A stretch of DNA of 64,000 nucleotides from Oxytricha trifallax. Lineage: Eukaryota; Ciliophora; Spirotrichea; Sporadotrichida; Oxytrichidae. The position numbers and the translations under genes are program-made. This document shows, one piece after another, positions 22,280-34,772 of the stretch (its first letter is position 1; every line of letters begins with the position of its first letter). The stretch lies in the NCBI GenBank assembly GCA_000711775.1, contig ARYC01001327.1, forward strand, positions 1 to 64,000, read 5' to 3'. The notes under the pieces are model-generated. The model saw only the letters and a list, made by a program, of their open reading frames with translations, was not told where the DNA came from and did no database searches.

Positions 22280-25200
22280 GCCTCTTTCTACAGCTGTAGT
22301 TTGTTCTTTAAGTTTTAAGATTTTAATATTTTTTTTAATTTTCTAATAAGTTTAAATTATAATCACAGTGAATATTATGTTTTTTCCTTTATTTTCTTCA
22401 TTATCAATAGATTAATCAATTTATTTGTTGTAATCCAAGATTCCAATATTTATTATAGTTTACCTCATCATTGATACAAAAGTCGTTTTTTCTTAGTTTT
22501 AACAGGTATAGTTTTAATTAATATTTTCTGGGCTGATAATTTTTAGACTTCGAAACGAAATATGCTTTATTTTACCTGTAAATTAATCATAATTCTTGGA
22601 TTAAAACTGAAACTAATTAATAAACCATATTAGTTCTTATTACATAAATATGCTACAAAATAAAAATAAATTCATGCATATTTTAAATGATTTTATCATA
22701 TCTATAAATCTTAGTAAGAATATTGATTCGTCTTAAATTGTTAGTAGATAATTATCATTAATATTAGGATAACATTTATGGGGGTCAATATTCTACCCTT
22801 TAAGATTATAATCCAGCAATCTATGTGACCAGTAATGGGAATAGTTCAAGAATTAATATATTACTATTAAAATATATTTCTTTTATATTTATTTTTCTTC
22901 ATCAAATAAACACGTTCCGAAATATACCTATCTAAATAACATTCATTAATTATCAATGAACTTTTACGCCTTATTAATATTTTTGAATATTATAAAAAAT
23001 AAAATATAATTTAACGATCATCCCTATAAATTAATTATAGCGATTATCTTTTATGCTTTAGATTTTGATGGATTTTAAATAATTTTTAAATTAAATAAGG
23101 AATTATGAATATTATATAATATTTTAGTATGATTTTACATAAAAGAGCTAATTAAACTTTAAAAAAATGTATTCATTTTAATATGATTATGAGAAACTTA
23201 ATTGCCTAAAATATTCAGTAAAATTATTTAAGTTTAAAATTCTTTAACAATAAAAACAAATATTTACTAACAAAATCCGATTTTTAAGAGTGTAGAACAA
23301 CTAAATGCTTAAAAATATAATTAATTTTGGAAATTAAATTTAAATAAATTAATTGTAAATAATGTGAGTTGGTTTAATTTTCCATACCATCACTACCACT
23401 AACAATGAAGATAAGATAATTTAGAATTCTCTAAAGAGCAAGATCAAATTATTTAGGTTTGGACAACAATAACTGCAACTAATTATAATTGATTTACTTT
23501 TAATTCAAATTCTTATAAGAGTATTTTGAATTTCAAATATTTCTTTATTTGGGTAAATCAAAATTAGCCCTTGAATATTAAAGGTTTATATAAGTTTTAA
23601 TAATTTTTGTAAATAACTAAATATTAAAAATCTTAATAATAACAATGAAAGAGTAAACTAGATGCATATTTATTATTAATACAATATTATAACTCATGTT
23701 TCAAGTTAATAGTAACCTTAATTATAAAATTACATAGTTAATTTTTTTCATTATAATTTACTATGTATCAATTTATACTAAAAGTTAACCTTCCACTCAA
23801 AAAATTACTAAGATTTTAAATTTAATTTAAACACTGATATATAAAATCAAGAAAATAAAATGCAAGCAAGCCATTATGGATATAATATTCCGATAAGAAT
23901 ATCATAGTTTGATATTTTATTTTAAAGACTTTCATTTAATTGTCAATTTTTATATAAAAATTCTATAACTATTTTTCAAATATATTATTGAATCTCTTAG
24001 TTTTAATTATATTAATAATAGTCTATGCTTATTTTTTTATTTTAAATTTTGCAAACTCTAAAATTATATGGATATGCAATAATTCAAAAATTATGTTAGT
24101 TCAAAATTCTTGTTTTTCAATTTTACATAAGATTATTTTAAAAGTACAACTCTAAGTTAAATTTAGAACAATGAATAAATATTCAAAAAGTTTTTTAATT
24201 TCACCCTTTTAGAAGATTTTAATTTTTCCTAGACTTTAATTCCTACTTTCAATATATGTTTATTCAATAAATACTAGCATAAAAAGAATTGAGAGAAATT
24301 TACACGAATCATAAATATGACAAACTAACTTTAAATAGTATTTTATGCATTATTAATATGAAACTAGTATCTTGTTATTTAATGTAAATATTGAATTAGT
24401 TTCATTCATCAACTAAATTTTATATAGATATTTTCAGCATAAAGTAATATAAAATTGTTTGATAAAGTTCCATTCATTTTTATCTCATAGAAGATTTATT
24501 GTAGATTGTGAATTTATTAAGTGCAAATTTGTACGAATATGGCAAATAACATTAATTATCCAATATATCTTGGATTCATGAGGTTCCAAGTATCTCTCAT
24601 CTTAATAATTTATGTGTTAGTAAATTACTTATGAGCTTCAATAAACCAGATAAATAAAAGAGGTTAGTTTAAATCCCCTTTTATTGACTTATAGTAAATA
24701 TGTATATTTTTTGCATTGGTTATTTTGATAATAATTTCAGTATATCATCCTCTTCTAAGTATTCTTTGTGATTTCCTAATGATATGTTTTGTAATTTATT
24801 TTATGATGCTACTTAGTGTAATTTTCCCAGAGTGTATTAGTTTAAATGATACATCTATCATATGTTAAATGTTGATTTTTTTATGTTAAAAATATAGTGG
24901 ATCAGTTTACATAACCACCAATTAAAAAGACAAATACTTTAGTCCTATTCTATTTAGGTTTGCATCATATTTCTTAAATTTGACTTCAAATCCCTTTAAA
25001 ATAAAAACGGAAATAGTCCTTAATCTGGAATATTTACGACTTAGAATTCTTTATCTTGCCTACGATAAAGTATTTCTCAATTTATGATTATATATACATG
25101 AAAGTTTGAATGTCATTTCGTACAAAATTGTTCCTTTGAAAACATTATAATGCAAATGGTACTAGTACTTTGTAAAACCAGGTTAATTAGTATTTTTATG

Positions 25201-26480
25201 GATATAAATAACTAGAGGGACAGTCTTAAATCTAATGAGCTGTTCTGATTTTCCACTTAAGGTTTATATTGAAAAAGTTTCCATTTTTAGATTTTAGATT
25301 AAAACTTTGATCTGCGAATTAATATATATATATATATCAATGTACTTTCTAAATTTTCCACAGACCTCCCCTTTCTTTAATACTGAAAATTAAAATTAAA
25401 GATTTTACAAATTATAACTTATTTTGTTTATTGAACAAATATCTCAGGACAACAAATATAATCAATAAACATTAGAGAGAGAGAGACCCATTCCATAAAT
25501 AACTTTAATACCTAATTATAAATAATTTAAATATATTTATTTTAGCATAAAACATAACTATTAACATGAATAAGTTAATTAAAAATTTACTTGCTGAAAT
25601 ATTTAAGCCATGAGCAGAGCTGGAAATACTATTCTAAAATTTTTGTGAATGAATTGGCCTTAAAATGATTTAAATATCAAGGCATAGATTCAATAAGCGA
25701 CTCAATCTTTACTAATTCAACCTTAAAATGCTATACCCTTGGGATGATTATTTCCAATTTAAATGTAGACTTTAATTATTAAAAGTTAGATTAGTTCTAT
25801 TAATATTGAATACACTCAATTTAAATGTAAACAAAAGATTTGGCTTAAACAATTAACAGGGAGAAATAAAATGCAATTTCAAATGCATTTATATGATTAT
25901 ATTAGACTTATTATTATAATATAATGATTAATTTTGAAAAACTTACAATCTTTATTGATAATATCTAGAATTTAAACATAGTTTGCCAATTTTTTTTTAT
26001 GAATGTCTGTCTTGAACTATCAGCATACAACCTTCTCCTGTTTATTATTAAACGCTTTCTATTAAAAATGTATGTAAAATATCCATATAGAAAATATTTA
26101 AATAAACAATTAATAAACTATAGCAGATGAAATAAGAAATTTTTAATTTATAAAAAAATATGGTAAAATCTAAATCATACATTGAAAATTATTATCTTAA
26201 TTGTTTAATTACTATATTTTGTGTTTCTTAAAATTTGAATGCTGATAAATAATAAAATCTCATTACTAATTTAAAGAAAGTTTAGTAAAATTCTTTTGAA
26301 TAATTTAATATTAAAGTAATAACAATAACAAGAAAAAAATAATACATCATATTATAAATAATTTATTCATAATAAGAGATTAAATTTACTGCAATTACAT
26401 TCGAAAACAAAAATAGTTTACATCCATTAGTTTAAATAGTAGAATATTCAATATTATAATTAATTTAAAATATGTCCGAC
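22280..26480. other. AT-rich DNA, no gene recognised
   Basis: 4.2 kb of very AT-rich sequence. Small GC-richer patches near 23375-23470 and 24540-24680 do not give a convincing frame. No tandem or inverted repeat noticed. Confidence 0.5.
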
Positions 26481-26489
26481 TTATCTCTT

Positions 26490-26770
26490 TAAACTACTTA
26501 AATGTGTGAATTCAGACAACTATATCATTCTTTGTGGTCTGAGCTAAAGTAATAATCGAATAAGCATACTGGGAGGTTTCTAAGAGCAATGCATTTAATG
26601 CAAGACTAGTTGTTGTAATTGCTAGGGATATTCTTCTTGCAGTGGTTATCATCAAGGAGTTCAGCATGAGCTTCGATTTTAATGTAAGAGTGTTTTCACG
26701 AACCAGCTCCATGTCAACTCGATTTCATCGTAGCTATCACGTGGTGTGTCCAGCTTATCCATAATGCATA
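26490..26770 (-). other. coding-like segment
   Basis: From an ATG at about 26763 the minus strand reads MDKLDTPRDSYDEIELTWSW to TGA. An overlapping frame (26512-26712) reads MELVRENTLTLKSKLMLNSL and ends ETSQYAYSIITLAQTTKND. GC content is above the neighbours. Not recognised; which frame is real is undecided. Confidence 0.3.
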
Positions 26771-27189
26771 AACATTGAAGGAAGGAATTTCTTGAATTGC
26801 TTTTAATCTAAGTAGATCTCTGCAACCTAGTCTGAGTTGTTATTATATATTCTACTATTCTTTTAAAAAAAACTTTAACAAAATCTTCTGTTTATATTAT
26901 TTTAATTTAAATTTTAAAAATTTAATAATAAATTAAAACATACTTAAATCTCTAAGATTTTATTGCAATATAGTTTTCTAATATTTGATATCCAAATGAA
27001 TAGAAAGCTGATTCATTCAATAATCTTTTAAGTCCAGAAGACAACCCAACAGTCTATACTACCAAGCTACTTTCAGGCGAAGTTAGACATGATTTACTTA
27101 GTCTTTATATTATATGAAAATACAAACAAAAATATACTTTTTATTTTTGAAATCATCCATTTTATTCTAAAATACATACAAAAAATCAG

Positions 27190-27480
27190 GCATCTTGTAA
27201 AATTAAATGCTTGGAGGCATTAACTAAGTAATACGTGAACGTGCATAAATTATATATTGACATAATTCGATTGTTACACTGGAAATCATTAGTTTCCTTG
27301 GTGTCTATAAGATCCCTCCTGAAGTATTCCTCTTGAGCAAAAATTTATTGTGAGGAATTGAGGCTTCTATAAAAATTAGCAAGTAAAGCTTAGCATCCTA
27401 AATCATACAAAAGGAAAGCCTTTCTAAGTACCTCCACAGGTTGTAATCAGTTTAAGTACGATGATGGTGTAGTAGATTTC
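27190..27480 (-). other. coding-like segment
   Basis: Open minus-strand frame with protein-like composition: DYNLWRYLERLSFCMIQDAK, FLLKRNTSGGILQTPRKLM, IIYARSRITQLMPPS. No start or stop can be fixed and no family is recognised. It lies just upstream of, and opposite to, the importin-like region. Confidence 0.25.
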
Positions 27481-27605
27481 CTTTTTCGACCTCTAATGCA
27501 AGCACTTAAATAAGAGATAATGATGTTAAATAATTCAAACTTTTAAATAAGAGATAATAATTTAAAAATGTATATTTTTAAAACAACAACATAAATGTTT
27601 TGAAG

Positions 27606-29137
27606 ATGAGTGAGAATGAGGATGATTTTACAATTCAATAAGCATAATTAGCTTAAGCTACTCAATAAGTTGAAATTAATTTTTAATTTGACAAATTCTT
27701 CTAGAATAAGATCTACTAAATATTCAAATTAATCATTTATAGGTAAGAGTGCAGATATTATAGGAAAGTAGGTGTTTCATTAGAAGCAGTTGACATTTAG
27801 ATCAAACATTAATCTTAGACTATATATTACTAAGTCTCAGAAACATTAATTTAAATGTTAAATGAGATAAATTAATCTAACTATCCGGTCACAGCATATT
27901 TTGCAAGAAATAATAGCACCTAGATAATATTAAAATGACTAAGTTCAAAACAACATCTTCAGATAATTCCATGATTAAGATTCCAATTGAAGCATCAATT
28001 AAAGTCTTGAATGTAATTTCTAAATAAGTTTGAATATTTGGCTTGGAGAGCTAATTTCTATAATAAACTTTGAGAAATGATTGAAAGTCTCAGTGATATC
28101 ACTTGTCACACTGAATATTAATGTCAAATAATTGATATTAATGCACTCGTCTTAATCATTTAAATATAAATGATTAAATCCTGATTAAATACTAATTAAA
28201 AATACTAATAATCTTCTTTTAAATTATATATTGGCTATTTTAGCATGTTTTATAGAAGATTTCAATGTCATTCGTTGATGTGGACGCATTCTTATCAACA
28301 ACACTTTGCAAGAAAACGAAATCTTTGCCATTAGAGATTGCAAATCTCCCTCTGCTCTTTACGCTTTAATCTTAATTCTTTTATTTAATAATAAAAATTC
28401 ATTTGTATTAGACTCTATTAATGCTATAGAATCTATTTTACAAATTAAAATTCCAAATTAATCTAAATTATACTCATGGGTAATATCATTATTCGATTGT
28501 GTCAATTTTTCAAGAAGAAACTGTATTTAAAATAATGAAGATGATATTTACAGTAGGTTTATCAAAAATTTCATTTTAATTTCTTCTCATTACTTTTTGC
28601 ATATTATAGTATCTTTTGTATTAATAGTTGTCCCTTTTAAATTTATTAAATGTGTTTAAATATATTTACTCAAATTATGAAGTCCCTTCTAATTTAGAAA
28701 ATTCATTGTCTCTTTTAACTTAAATTGTCTGTTAGGAGTCCCTTTCTTTTGATCTAACCAATAAGTATTCAATTAGATAAGCATAATTGACTATTTTCCT
28801 TTAGTTCCCTTATTTAAACAACTATAAAATTCAGTCAAGCACTATTCTCTGTTGCTATCTATTTAGTATATTTGGTTGTCTTGAGCAAGTTATCAATTTA
28901 TTCACAACCAAAAACTTATTCTCTGATTTTTACTTATCATTTACCCTACCTATCTACTCTCCCTTCATCAAATTATTATAATATATAAATTAACCAGAAC
29001 GTATTTAAGAAGTTGAATGTTTACTTATGCACATTGCTTTTAATTCTTCATCAGAATTACTCGAATTTAACAAAAGGACATGCTTAGTCTTAAAGATAAA
29101 ATACTTTTGGGTATTGGCATCCATTCCTCATCGGTGA
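27606..29137 (+). pseudogene. importin-alpha-like (IBB plus ARM repeat) reading frames
   Basis: Three successive pieces. Frame 27606-27938 (110 aa, MSENEDDFTIQQAQLAQ...) contains ECRYYRKVGVSLE, laid out like the importin-beta-binding consensus ExRRRRxxVSVELR but with many basic residues lost. Next, 27935-28190 in two frames reads MIKIPIEASIKVLNVI (compare IxKIIEAGVIPxLV). It then reads EMIESLSDITCHTEYQCQ continuing IIDINALVLII, close to the ARM-repeat pattern E(A)xWxLSNITxGTxEQxQxVIDAxA(L/I)xxLI. Last, 28265-29137 is 290 codons without TGA and ends with FIKLLQYINQPERIQEVECL and AFNSSSELLEF, again helix-pair-like. Importin-alpha carries nuclear-localisation cargo. Frame changes could be eliminated sequences or decay. 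Similarity is weak but spans several motifs in the right order. Confidence 0.45.
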
Positions 29138-29201
29138 CGTCCGTTACTCATCCGGTGACGTCCAGTCCTCACCAGTGACTTCCATTTCTTACCGATGACG
29201 T
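29121..29201. repeat. four-unit 20-21-bp minisatellite with TGACGT cores
   Basis: Units at 29121-29140, 29141-29161, 29162-29181 and 29182-29201 follow CCATTCCTCATCGGTGACGT with a few changes. Three of the four keep TGACGT; the third has TGACTT. It overlaps the end of the preceding frame. Confidence 0.85.
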
Positions 29202-29204
29202 CTA

Positions 29205-29919
29205 TTCGAATTATATATTTAAAATATTGATATATTCACTATAGAATAAAAATATTTAAATTTATTAATTACTAGAAACGAATCCCAGCTTCGAAATTCT
29301 TTTTTACAAAAATTATATTATAATATATTAAAAATGTGATTTCATGTAAGAATAGAGAATTTTGCATATTAATTAATTTTAATATTTAATTAATTTTAAT
29401 TCTTTATTTATTTACAAATTACAATTTTATATTTAATATATATTTGCTTTTTCATCTCACCTAATAGTAAAAGTCAAAATGTATGAATTTTTTATATTAA
29501 TAATGATTGTCTCATCATTCTAAGATATTAAGATTTAAAACTACTTTACTATAAGTAACATAAAATAATAAAATCTTTGAGGGTGATATTTTTTATTTTC
29601 ATCTTTAGAAATTTGCTAATCTAACAAAATATATAATATATACTAATTAATCTTAAACATCTTTAAAAAACCATCTTAACATTCAATAATAAACTTTAAT
29701 AAATAATGTCTAGATATGTCTTAAGAATAAAAAAAAATAAAAAATATTGTTAAAAAGCTTATAAGGCTACTTAAGATAATATAAAAATTTAAAAATAAAA
29801 GTTAAATTTTAGGAAATTATTGGAAAATGGTAAGATTAGTAAGTTGTAGACAAGGATTACGGTGCTCTATTATAGAATCAGTAATAAAGATATAGTGAAT
29901 ATAGATATTAGAAAATCTA
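29205..29919. other. AT-rich DNA before satellite
   Basis: No gene seen. The last part may contain a diverged first satellite unit. Confidence 0.4.
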
Positions 29920-30704
29920 ATTTTGATACTTAGCACAAGAAATTAAAAGGTTTTCAAGGACTTTAGAATTATATCGTTGTCAAATAGGTCATGAATGACA
30001 AACATTATTCATAATTCTTGAAGAAATCACTTAAATGACCATGTTAAATATTCTATTTTGGGAATATGAATGGAGATAACTTTATATAGATACCAAGATT
30101 TTGTGGTTTAGCACGAAGAATTGGAAGTTCTATTAACCTTTAGAATTTTTGCCTTGTCTTATTGATTATGAATGACAATTGTTTTGAGTAATCATTAAAG
30201 ATATCACTTCTTTGAGAACGTAACGTTATAGAATTATTTTACCAATAAGAATAAGAACTTAAATAATTTATTATACATAGTCAAAATTGGGGATTATCGT
30301 GAGGAATTGGACGGTATTGTTAACTTAAGAATTTTATCCTTGTTATATATGTCATTAATGACATAAGTTTTTAATAATTCTTGAAGCTATCACTTAAAAG
30401 AGAATTTTAAACGAATTATTTAACCAATAAGAACTGAAATAATTTAATATATATAGTCAATTGAGGGTTAGCACGAGGAATCTTCTAAACTTTAGAATTT
30501 TATTCTTGTCAAATAGGTCATGATTGACAAAAGTTTTTGATAATTTAATCCTTGAAGATAATACTTAAAAGAGAAGGTTAAAAGAATTATTTTAACAATA
30601 AGAACTGAAATAATTTTATATACAAAGTCATAAATTGTGGGTTATCACGGGGAATTCGAAGGTCTTCTAAACTTTCGAATTTAAATAATGTCAAATAGGT
30701 CATG
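29920..30704. repeat. about 178-bp tandem satellite, left part
   Basis: Landmark GTCAAATAGGTCATGAATGA or a variant recurs at about 29979, 30156, 30342, 30508 and 30690 (spacing 166-186 bp). Other shared landmarks are TTATCACGAGGAAT-like, ACCAATAAGAACTGAAATAA and ACATAGTCAAAATT. Units are diverged. The size is near the 170-bp satellite known from Oxytricha germline DNA. It is interrupted by E2 and resumes at 34773. Confidence 0.85.
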
Positions 30705-30788
30705 AATCAAAACCCCAAAACTCCTTAATGAGGTTTATAAGCGCTTTGATTTGTAGGGAATCTGTTATGGGTTGGGGTTATTAATTAA

Positions 30789-31853
30789 ATGCGAAACTAA
30801 AATAGCAAGCTTTTGGGGTCTATTTATGATGAAGAGTATATAGATTTAGTGTTCAAACTGCGTTATGGATGTGATATGTATAGTGAATAAGTCAAACCAG
30901 TACTGAACTATAAGTCTATTGCACTGCTCTTAAAGCGTAGTCCATCAACTGTTCGCTCTCACTGCTTGAAAGCTGTATAATTAAAGCAATAATAGCTGAA
31001 TTCTTAGCCTAAGAGGAAGTCAAAGTTTCAATAGAAGCATATTGACTATCTTATTAATGATAAAACTTTGAAGTATTGGGCTCCCTTCTCTCTCGACTAA
31101 CGAGCTATTATGTTTCACCGCCAGTTCCCTGAGTCGAAGATCTCTGCATAATATGTTTCAAACATTTAAAAACGAAACGGTATCTCTTACAAAGGTGTAA
31201 ATCGTATCAAGAGAGTAATAGATTTGACTCTGCCATTTTACAACAACAACTTAAATTATATTTATAATTAAATGCAGAGAGCCTAATAGAATAATATTAA
31301 GTTTATTCATGCTGACGAGGCTGTGTTTACATTCAACACTTTCATCTAGAAGTCTTGGTATAAGAGGCATAGCAACATAGAAGTATATGACTAGAAAGTC
31401 AAGTTATAAACAATGGCAATTCTTGGAGGTATTAGCGAGGATGCTGGTTTAGAAACTTATCTTATTCATCCTCGCTCTATTAAGACAGAGCAGTATATTA
31501 AGTTCTTAGAGCAGCTGAGAGAGAAGTACCCTGAATAAGAGATTATACTATTCGTTGATAATCTTTCTGTTCATAAGACTAAAGAAACAAGGAAGAGTTA
31601 TGAGCAACTTAGAATAACGCCAGTGTTCAACGTACCTTACAGTCCATAGTTTAATGGAATTGAGTTCTACTGGGGTATATTAAAAGGTCATTACAAGAAA
31701 CTGCTGCTATACCACTTGATGCATGACCTACCTATCGATACAGTAGACTTTATTAAAAGTTCAGCTAAGAGAGTTGATAATTAGTTGGCATAAAAGTGTG
31801 CTAAAGAAGGGAGAGTGAATGTTTATAAATAAGTTTTGTAGTTAAGTTAATGA
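30789..31853 (+). CDS. TBE 42-kDa transposase (E2), uninterrupted
   Basis: 355 codons, no TGA, all landmarks present: N-terminal block IYDEEYIDLVFKLRYG, helix-turn-helix-like YKSIALLLKRSPSTVRSHC, TLKYWAPFSLDQRA, first Asp FIHADEAVFTFNT. Then come YLIHPRSIKTEQYIKFL, second Asp ILFVDNLSVHKT and Glu SPQFNGIEFYW (DD34E). It ends NVYKQVLQLSQ then TGA. Expected to act at the terminal repeats of its own subfamily in the developing nucleus. It is the only transposase in the window without a break, consistent with the purifying selection reported for TBE transposases. The stop lies 9 nt from the stop of the convergent 22-kDa gene. Confidence 0.95.
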
Positions 31854-31862
31854 ATATATAAG

Positions 31863-32648
31863 TCACATTTAAAATTCTTTAGAGGGAGCTGGCTTCTCTT
31901 TCTTTTCTTCTACTTCTTGCTTCCCTCCTCCTAAGTTTCTTCTCTTGCTGCCAGCTCCAGCATCTATGTTCATTGACTCTGGAGGCTAAATATTTGAATA
32001 AAGTCTCTTGCTAACTTCATACTTTGTCTGCGACTTTCGCTCTCTGTGAAGCTTGCTCTATTCCTTCATCAAGAAGATGCCAGTACCAGATTTTTCTAAA
32101 GAGTTAAGCTACAAATCTTACTTGAAATATAAGGGTGCTTCTGCAGCTCTGATAGCCAACTCTCACTTATCTTGATCCCTTGTTTGTCCTTATCTTCTGA
32201 AGAGATGCTGTACCTTTTCTTATGAGATTCTTGAATATTTCTTTCAAGCAATCACCTTTGATAGTTGCAAGTATGCCAAAGAAATAGTTTCTTTCTGGTA
32301 GTTTATTTGACAACTGGTTCTTAGTAGGCAGGTATTGCGAAACCTCTGGGTCGTTTATAGCATCATCATATAAGTTAGTCACTGAGATTTCTGGATAGTT
32401 TGGATCTCTGCAAACTTTACATCTTAAGTTTTTAATGCTTTCTTCTCTTCGCAGAGTATCGCTCTTAGAAATGAAATTTTAGTACCTTCCATCGTTGGGA
32501 GGAACAAACCAACTACATAATCAAGATTAGCCACTATGAGTTCATTACCTTGCTGCACCAGGTAGCGGTGCAAATCCTCCTTGCTTCTAAATCTTTGAAT
32601 CAATTCTTGTGCTTACACTCTTTTCATTGCATCATTCATTGAATCCAT
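31863..32648 (-). CDS. TBE 22-kDa protein (E2), two exons, two frameshifts
   Basis: Starts MDSMNDAMKRVQAQELIQRF at 32648. Reads QGNELIVANLDYVVGLFLP and TKISFLRAILCEEKKALKT, then shifts frame near 32405. It continues as DPNYPEISVTNLYDDAINDP and LSNKLPERNYFFGILATIKG, shifts again near 32220, and reads KISESWLSELQKHPYIS up to the 26-nt intron. The second exon begins KKSGTGIFLMKEQSKLHRER and ends PSKEFQM. Function unknown. Confidence 0.8.
32096..32121 (-). other. predicted 26-nt intron, E2 22-kDa gene
   Basis: Coding strand starts GTAAGATTTG and ends TTAACTCTTTAG, phase 1. Splicing gives YIS|KKSGTGIFLMKE. Length and position match E1, E3 and E4 although the sequence differs. Confidence 0.75.
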
Positions 32649-32727
32649 CTTGTTTACAGATCTAAGAAATGATATTCAAATTTAAGTTTATTGATTTCAA
32701 TTATATACCTCTGTAAAACTTACTATT

Positions 32728-32775
32728 AAATATGGGCATCCTATAGGAGGTCAACCTCTAAGAAGGATATGGAGA
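32728..32775 (-). promoter_or_regulatory. conserved box upstream of 22-kDa gene (E2)
   Basis: TATGGGCATCCTATAGGAGG followed by TCAACCT and GGATATGGAGAAG; counterpart of 8968-9012. Confidence 0.45.
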
Positions 32776-33050
32776 AGGTTTTGAGAACTGGTTTCAAACT
32801 TGAGAGATTGATATCAATTTCTACTGTTATAGTTCCATATTTTTAAATTTAAATTGGTACGTACTTAATTAGGAGCAGCTCCTAAAATGCTAGTACTTTA
32901 TTAGGAGCATTAATTAAAGCTAGTACTTAATTAGGAGCACCCTAATTTTAATCATAAAATCACAAAATACCTCCTAAAGCAGTACGTACTTAATTAGGTG
33001 CACCTCCTAAATCGGTACGTACTATAATCAACTTATTATTGAAAGTAAAA
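32776..33050. promoter_or_regulatory. divergent intergenic region of E2 with GGAGC/GTACGTAC motifs
   Basis: Repeats of TTAATTAGGAGCA and AGTACT, plus palindromes GGTACGTACT, GGAGCAGCTCC and GGTGCACC. Same position as the E1 spacer but a different motif vocabulary. Confidence 0.5.
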
Positions 33051-34646
33051 ATGGTTACTTCCTCACCCATATTTAGAGCTGGATCGTCTCTTAATACTCA
33101 TAATTCTTCTCTTAAACTCTAAGAACTTCCCTTGAAACTTGTAGGCTTGGAAAGCTCTCATATAACTTTCAGTTATAGAGGAAGTTTTATAATTTTAAAT
33201 TCAAATTTAAATATTAGCGCTTACATTTTAAGAAAAACAACAACACTTCCATCAAACTAAATGAGACTTACCTTTGGCGTCAATAAAAAGTGTGATAGCT
33301 GTGAGATGAACTCTCATAAGGAACTACCAGAGCTATCACTTGAGGTCTCTGTTATTAAAATAGAAATTAATAATAGAAAATAAATGGCAAATAAGTGTGT
33401 GGGAGACAGAGAGGAGGAGAAAGGTATTAATGAAATTCCTATACAAACTGAAGAAGCTGAAGTCTATTTTTGTGAGTTATGTGAGAGAGATTTTGCTCAT
33501 AAATCAAGCTGGTACAGACATATGAAAGAGCATAGAGAAGCCAAGCCCACTGTATACTTAAAGCATGATAAAATAGATGGAAAGTATGACTGCTTTGAGT
33601 GCCATAAGCAATACTCTCATACAAGAGACTTGTAGAAGCATCTATTAAAAGCTCACAAGAAAGATATAGAAGTTGAGAATCAGGAAGTTGAGCTTAAGCT
33701 TCTCAACAAAAGAAAAGCGAGGGAATATTCTAAGGTCGTAGTGCCTGAATAAGTAAGAGAGTTAGAGTCCGTTAGGAAGGCACGCAACTAATTGACCTCT
33801 GAAATAACAAAAATTATGATCAAGATTCAATACAAGAAAATACCGGTTCTTGCTTAAATTGACCTAGAAACTTCTCTATAAAGCTACCTAATATTAGAAG
33901 ACTCCTTTGATAAGAAAGTTATCAATGATCATCAATACGCATACAAGGTGTATCCCTTCAACTATCTCTTAAGTGATGATAAATATTAGATGGAGTTTAC
34001 AAATGAGTATCAAGTACTCACTCAAGCAAAATTTAAAGAGTGTAGTTACTTAATCAAGCTAGATGCTGTTCTCCTTGCCAAGGATCATGTTGCTTTCAGA
34101 CTCCCACTCTATGAAATGACTCTAAGAGATTTCATAACAGATCAAAGGAATCATAAGTAACTTGGATAAATAGCAACTCAAACCATACAAGGTATTAAAG
34201 AGCTTTTATTGTTTGTTCACAGAGATTTAAAGCCAGAAAATATAATGATAAAATTTTCACCAGTAAGAGTAGCAATAATCGATTTCAACAGCCTAAAGAG
34301 TTGAAGTATCAAGGCTAGGAAGTGTTATGTGAACTCCAGGCTATTATCCTGAAAGAGAAGACTGGAGAGATGGAGACTTTTAGTGGGATGTGTGGGCTTT
34401 AGCAGCAATAATAATAGAGTGCGAAATGCCTCGCAACGCTTACTACTCTACAAGTGCGAGAAAGATGCTAAGTAAAGAATCAAGCAGTTTATAGACAAAA
34501 CCAGAGTATCTCAATCAATAAAACAAATGGCAGACTCAATAATAATAAAACCAAACTCAAGATCAGACATATAAATAGAGCAAATAGAGTTATGGTTAAG
34601 CAAGATAAACTTTAGACCTCTCCCAAGATCCAAAAGTGCATTTTGA
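33051..34646 (+). CDS. TBE 57-kDa zinc-finger/kinase-like protein (E2), shifted near C-terminus
   Basis: The ATG at 33051 (MVTSSPIFRAG) is in frame with the inner ATG at 33384 (MANKCVGDRE), giving 111 extra residues. Fingers: CELCERDFAHKSSWYRHMKEH and DCFECHKQYSHTRDLQKHLLKAH (each split here for length). Kinase blocks: YAYKVYPFNYLL, VHRDLKPENIMI and IIDFN at about 34280-34290. After DFN the frame breaks; homologous pieces YYPEREDWRDGD, QWDVWALAAIIIE and a C-terminus ending RSKSAF then TGA lie in other frames. DFN replaces DFG as in E1. About two or three indels. Confidence 0.85.
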
Positions 34647-34772
34647 GTGATTAAATTAAATAAATTTACTAAATATTTCACATTAAAACCTATTAATAAC
34701 CCCAACCCCTAACAAATTCCCTACAAATCAAAGCACTTATAAACCTTATTAAGTGGTTTTGATGTTTTGAAT

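Larger units (their letters stand above)
30708..34769 (+). mobile_element. TBE transposon E2, complete, 4062 bp
   Basis: Begins CAAAACCCCAAAACTCC; the right end (reverse complement) is CAAAACATCAAAACCAC, so telomeric repeats have drifted. Terminal repeats are about 78 bp. Target duplication AAT at 30705-30707 and 34770-34772. Same three genes as E1, but proteins and spacer motifs differ enough to be a separate subfamily. Inserted inside the 178-bp satellite. The transposase is open; the 22-kDa gene has two frameshifts and the 57-kDa gene is shifted in the kinase region. Confidence 0.96.

Noticed and set aside
17410-22390. Terminal inverted repeats of E5 near 17410-17460 and 22330-22390
   Set aside because: Only a short, gapped AT-rich resemblance; no C4A4 ends or ANT duplication found, so the ends are left undefined.
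28265-29137. Length of the 290-codon open frame as evidence for a gene
   Set aside because: With TGA as the only stop in AT-rich DNA, a TGA is expected roughly every 55-60 codons, so several frames this long can occur by chance in 64 kb. Only the motif similarity was used.
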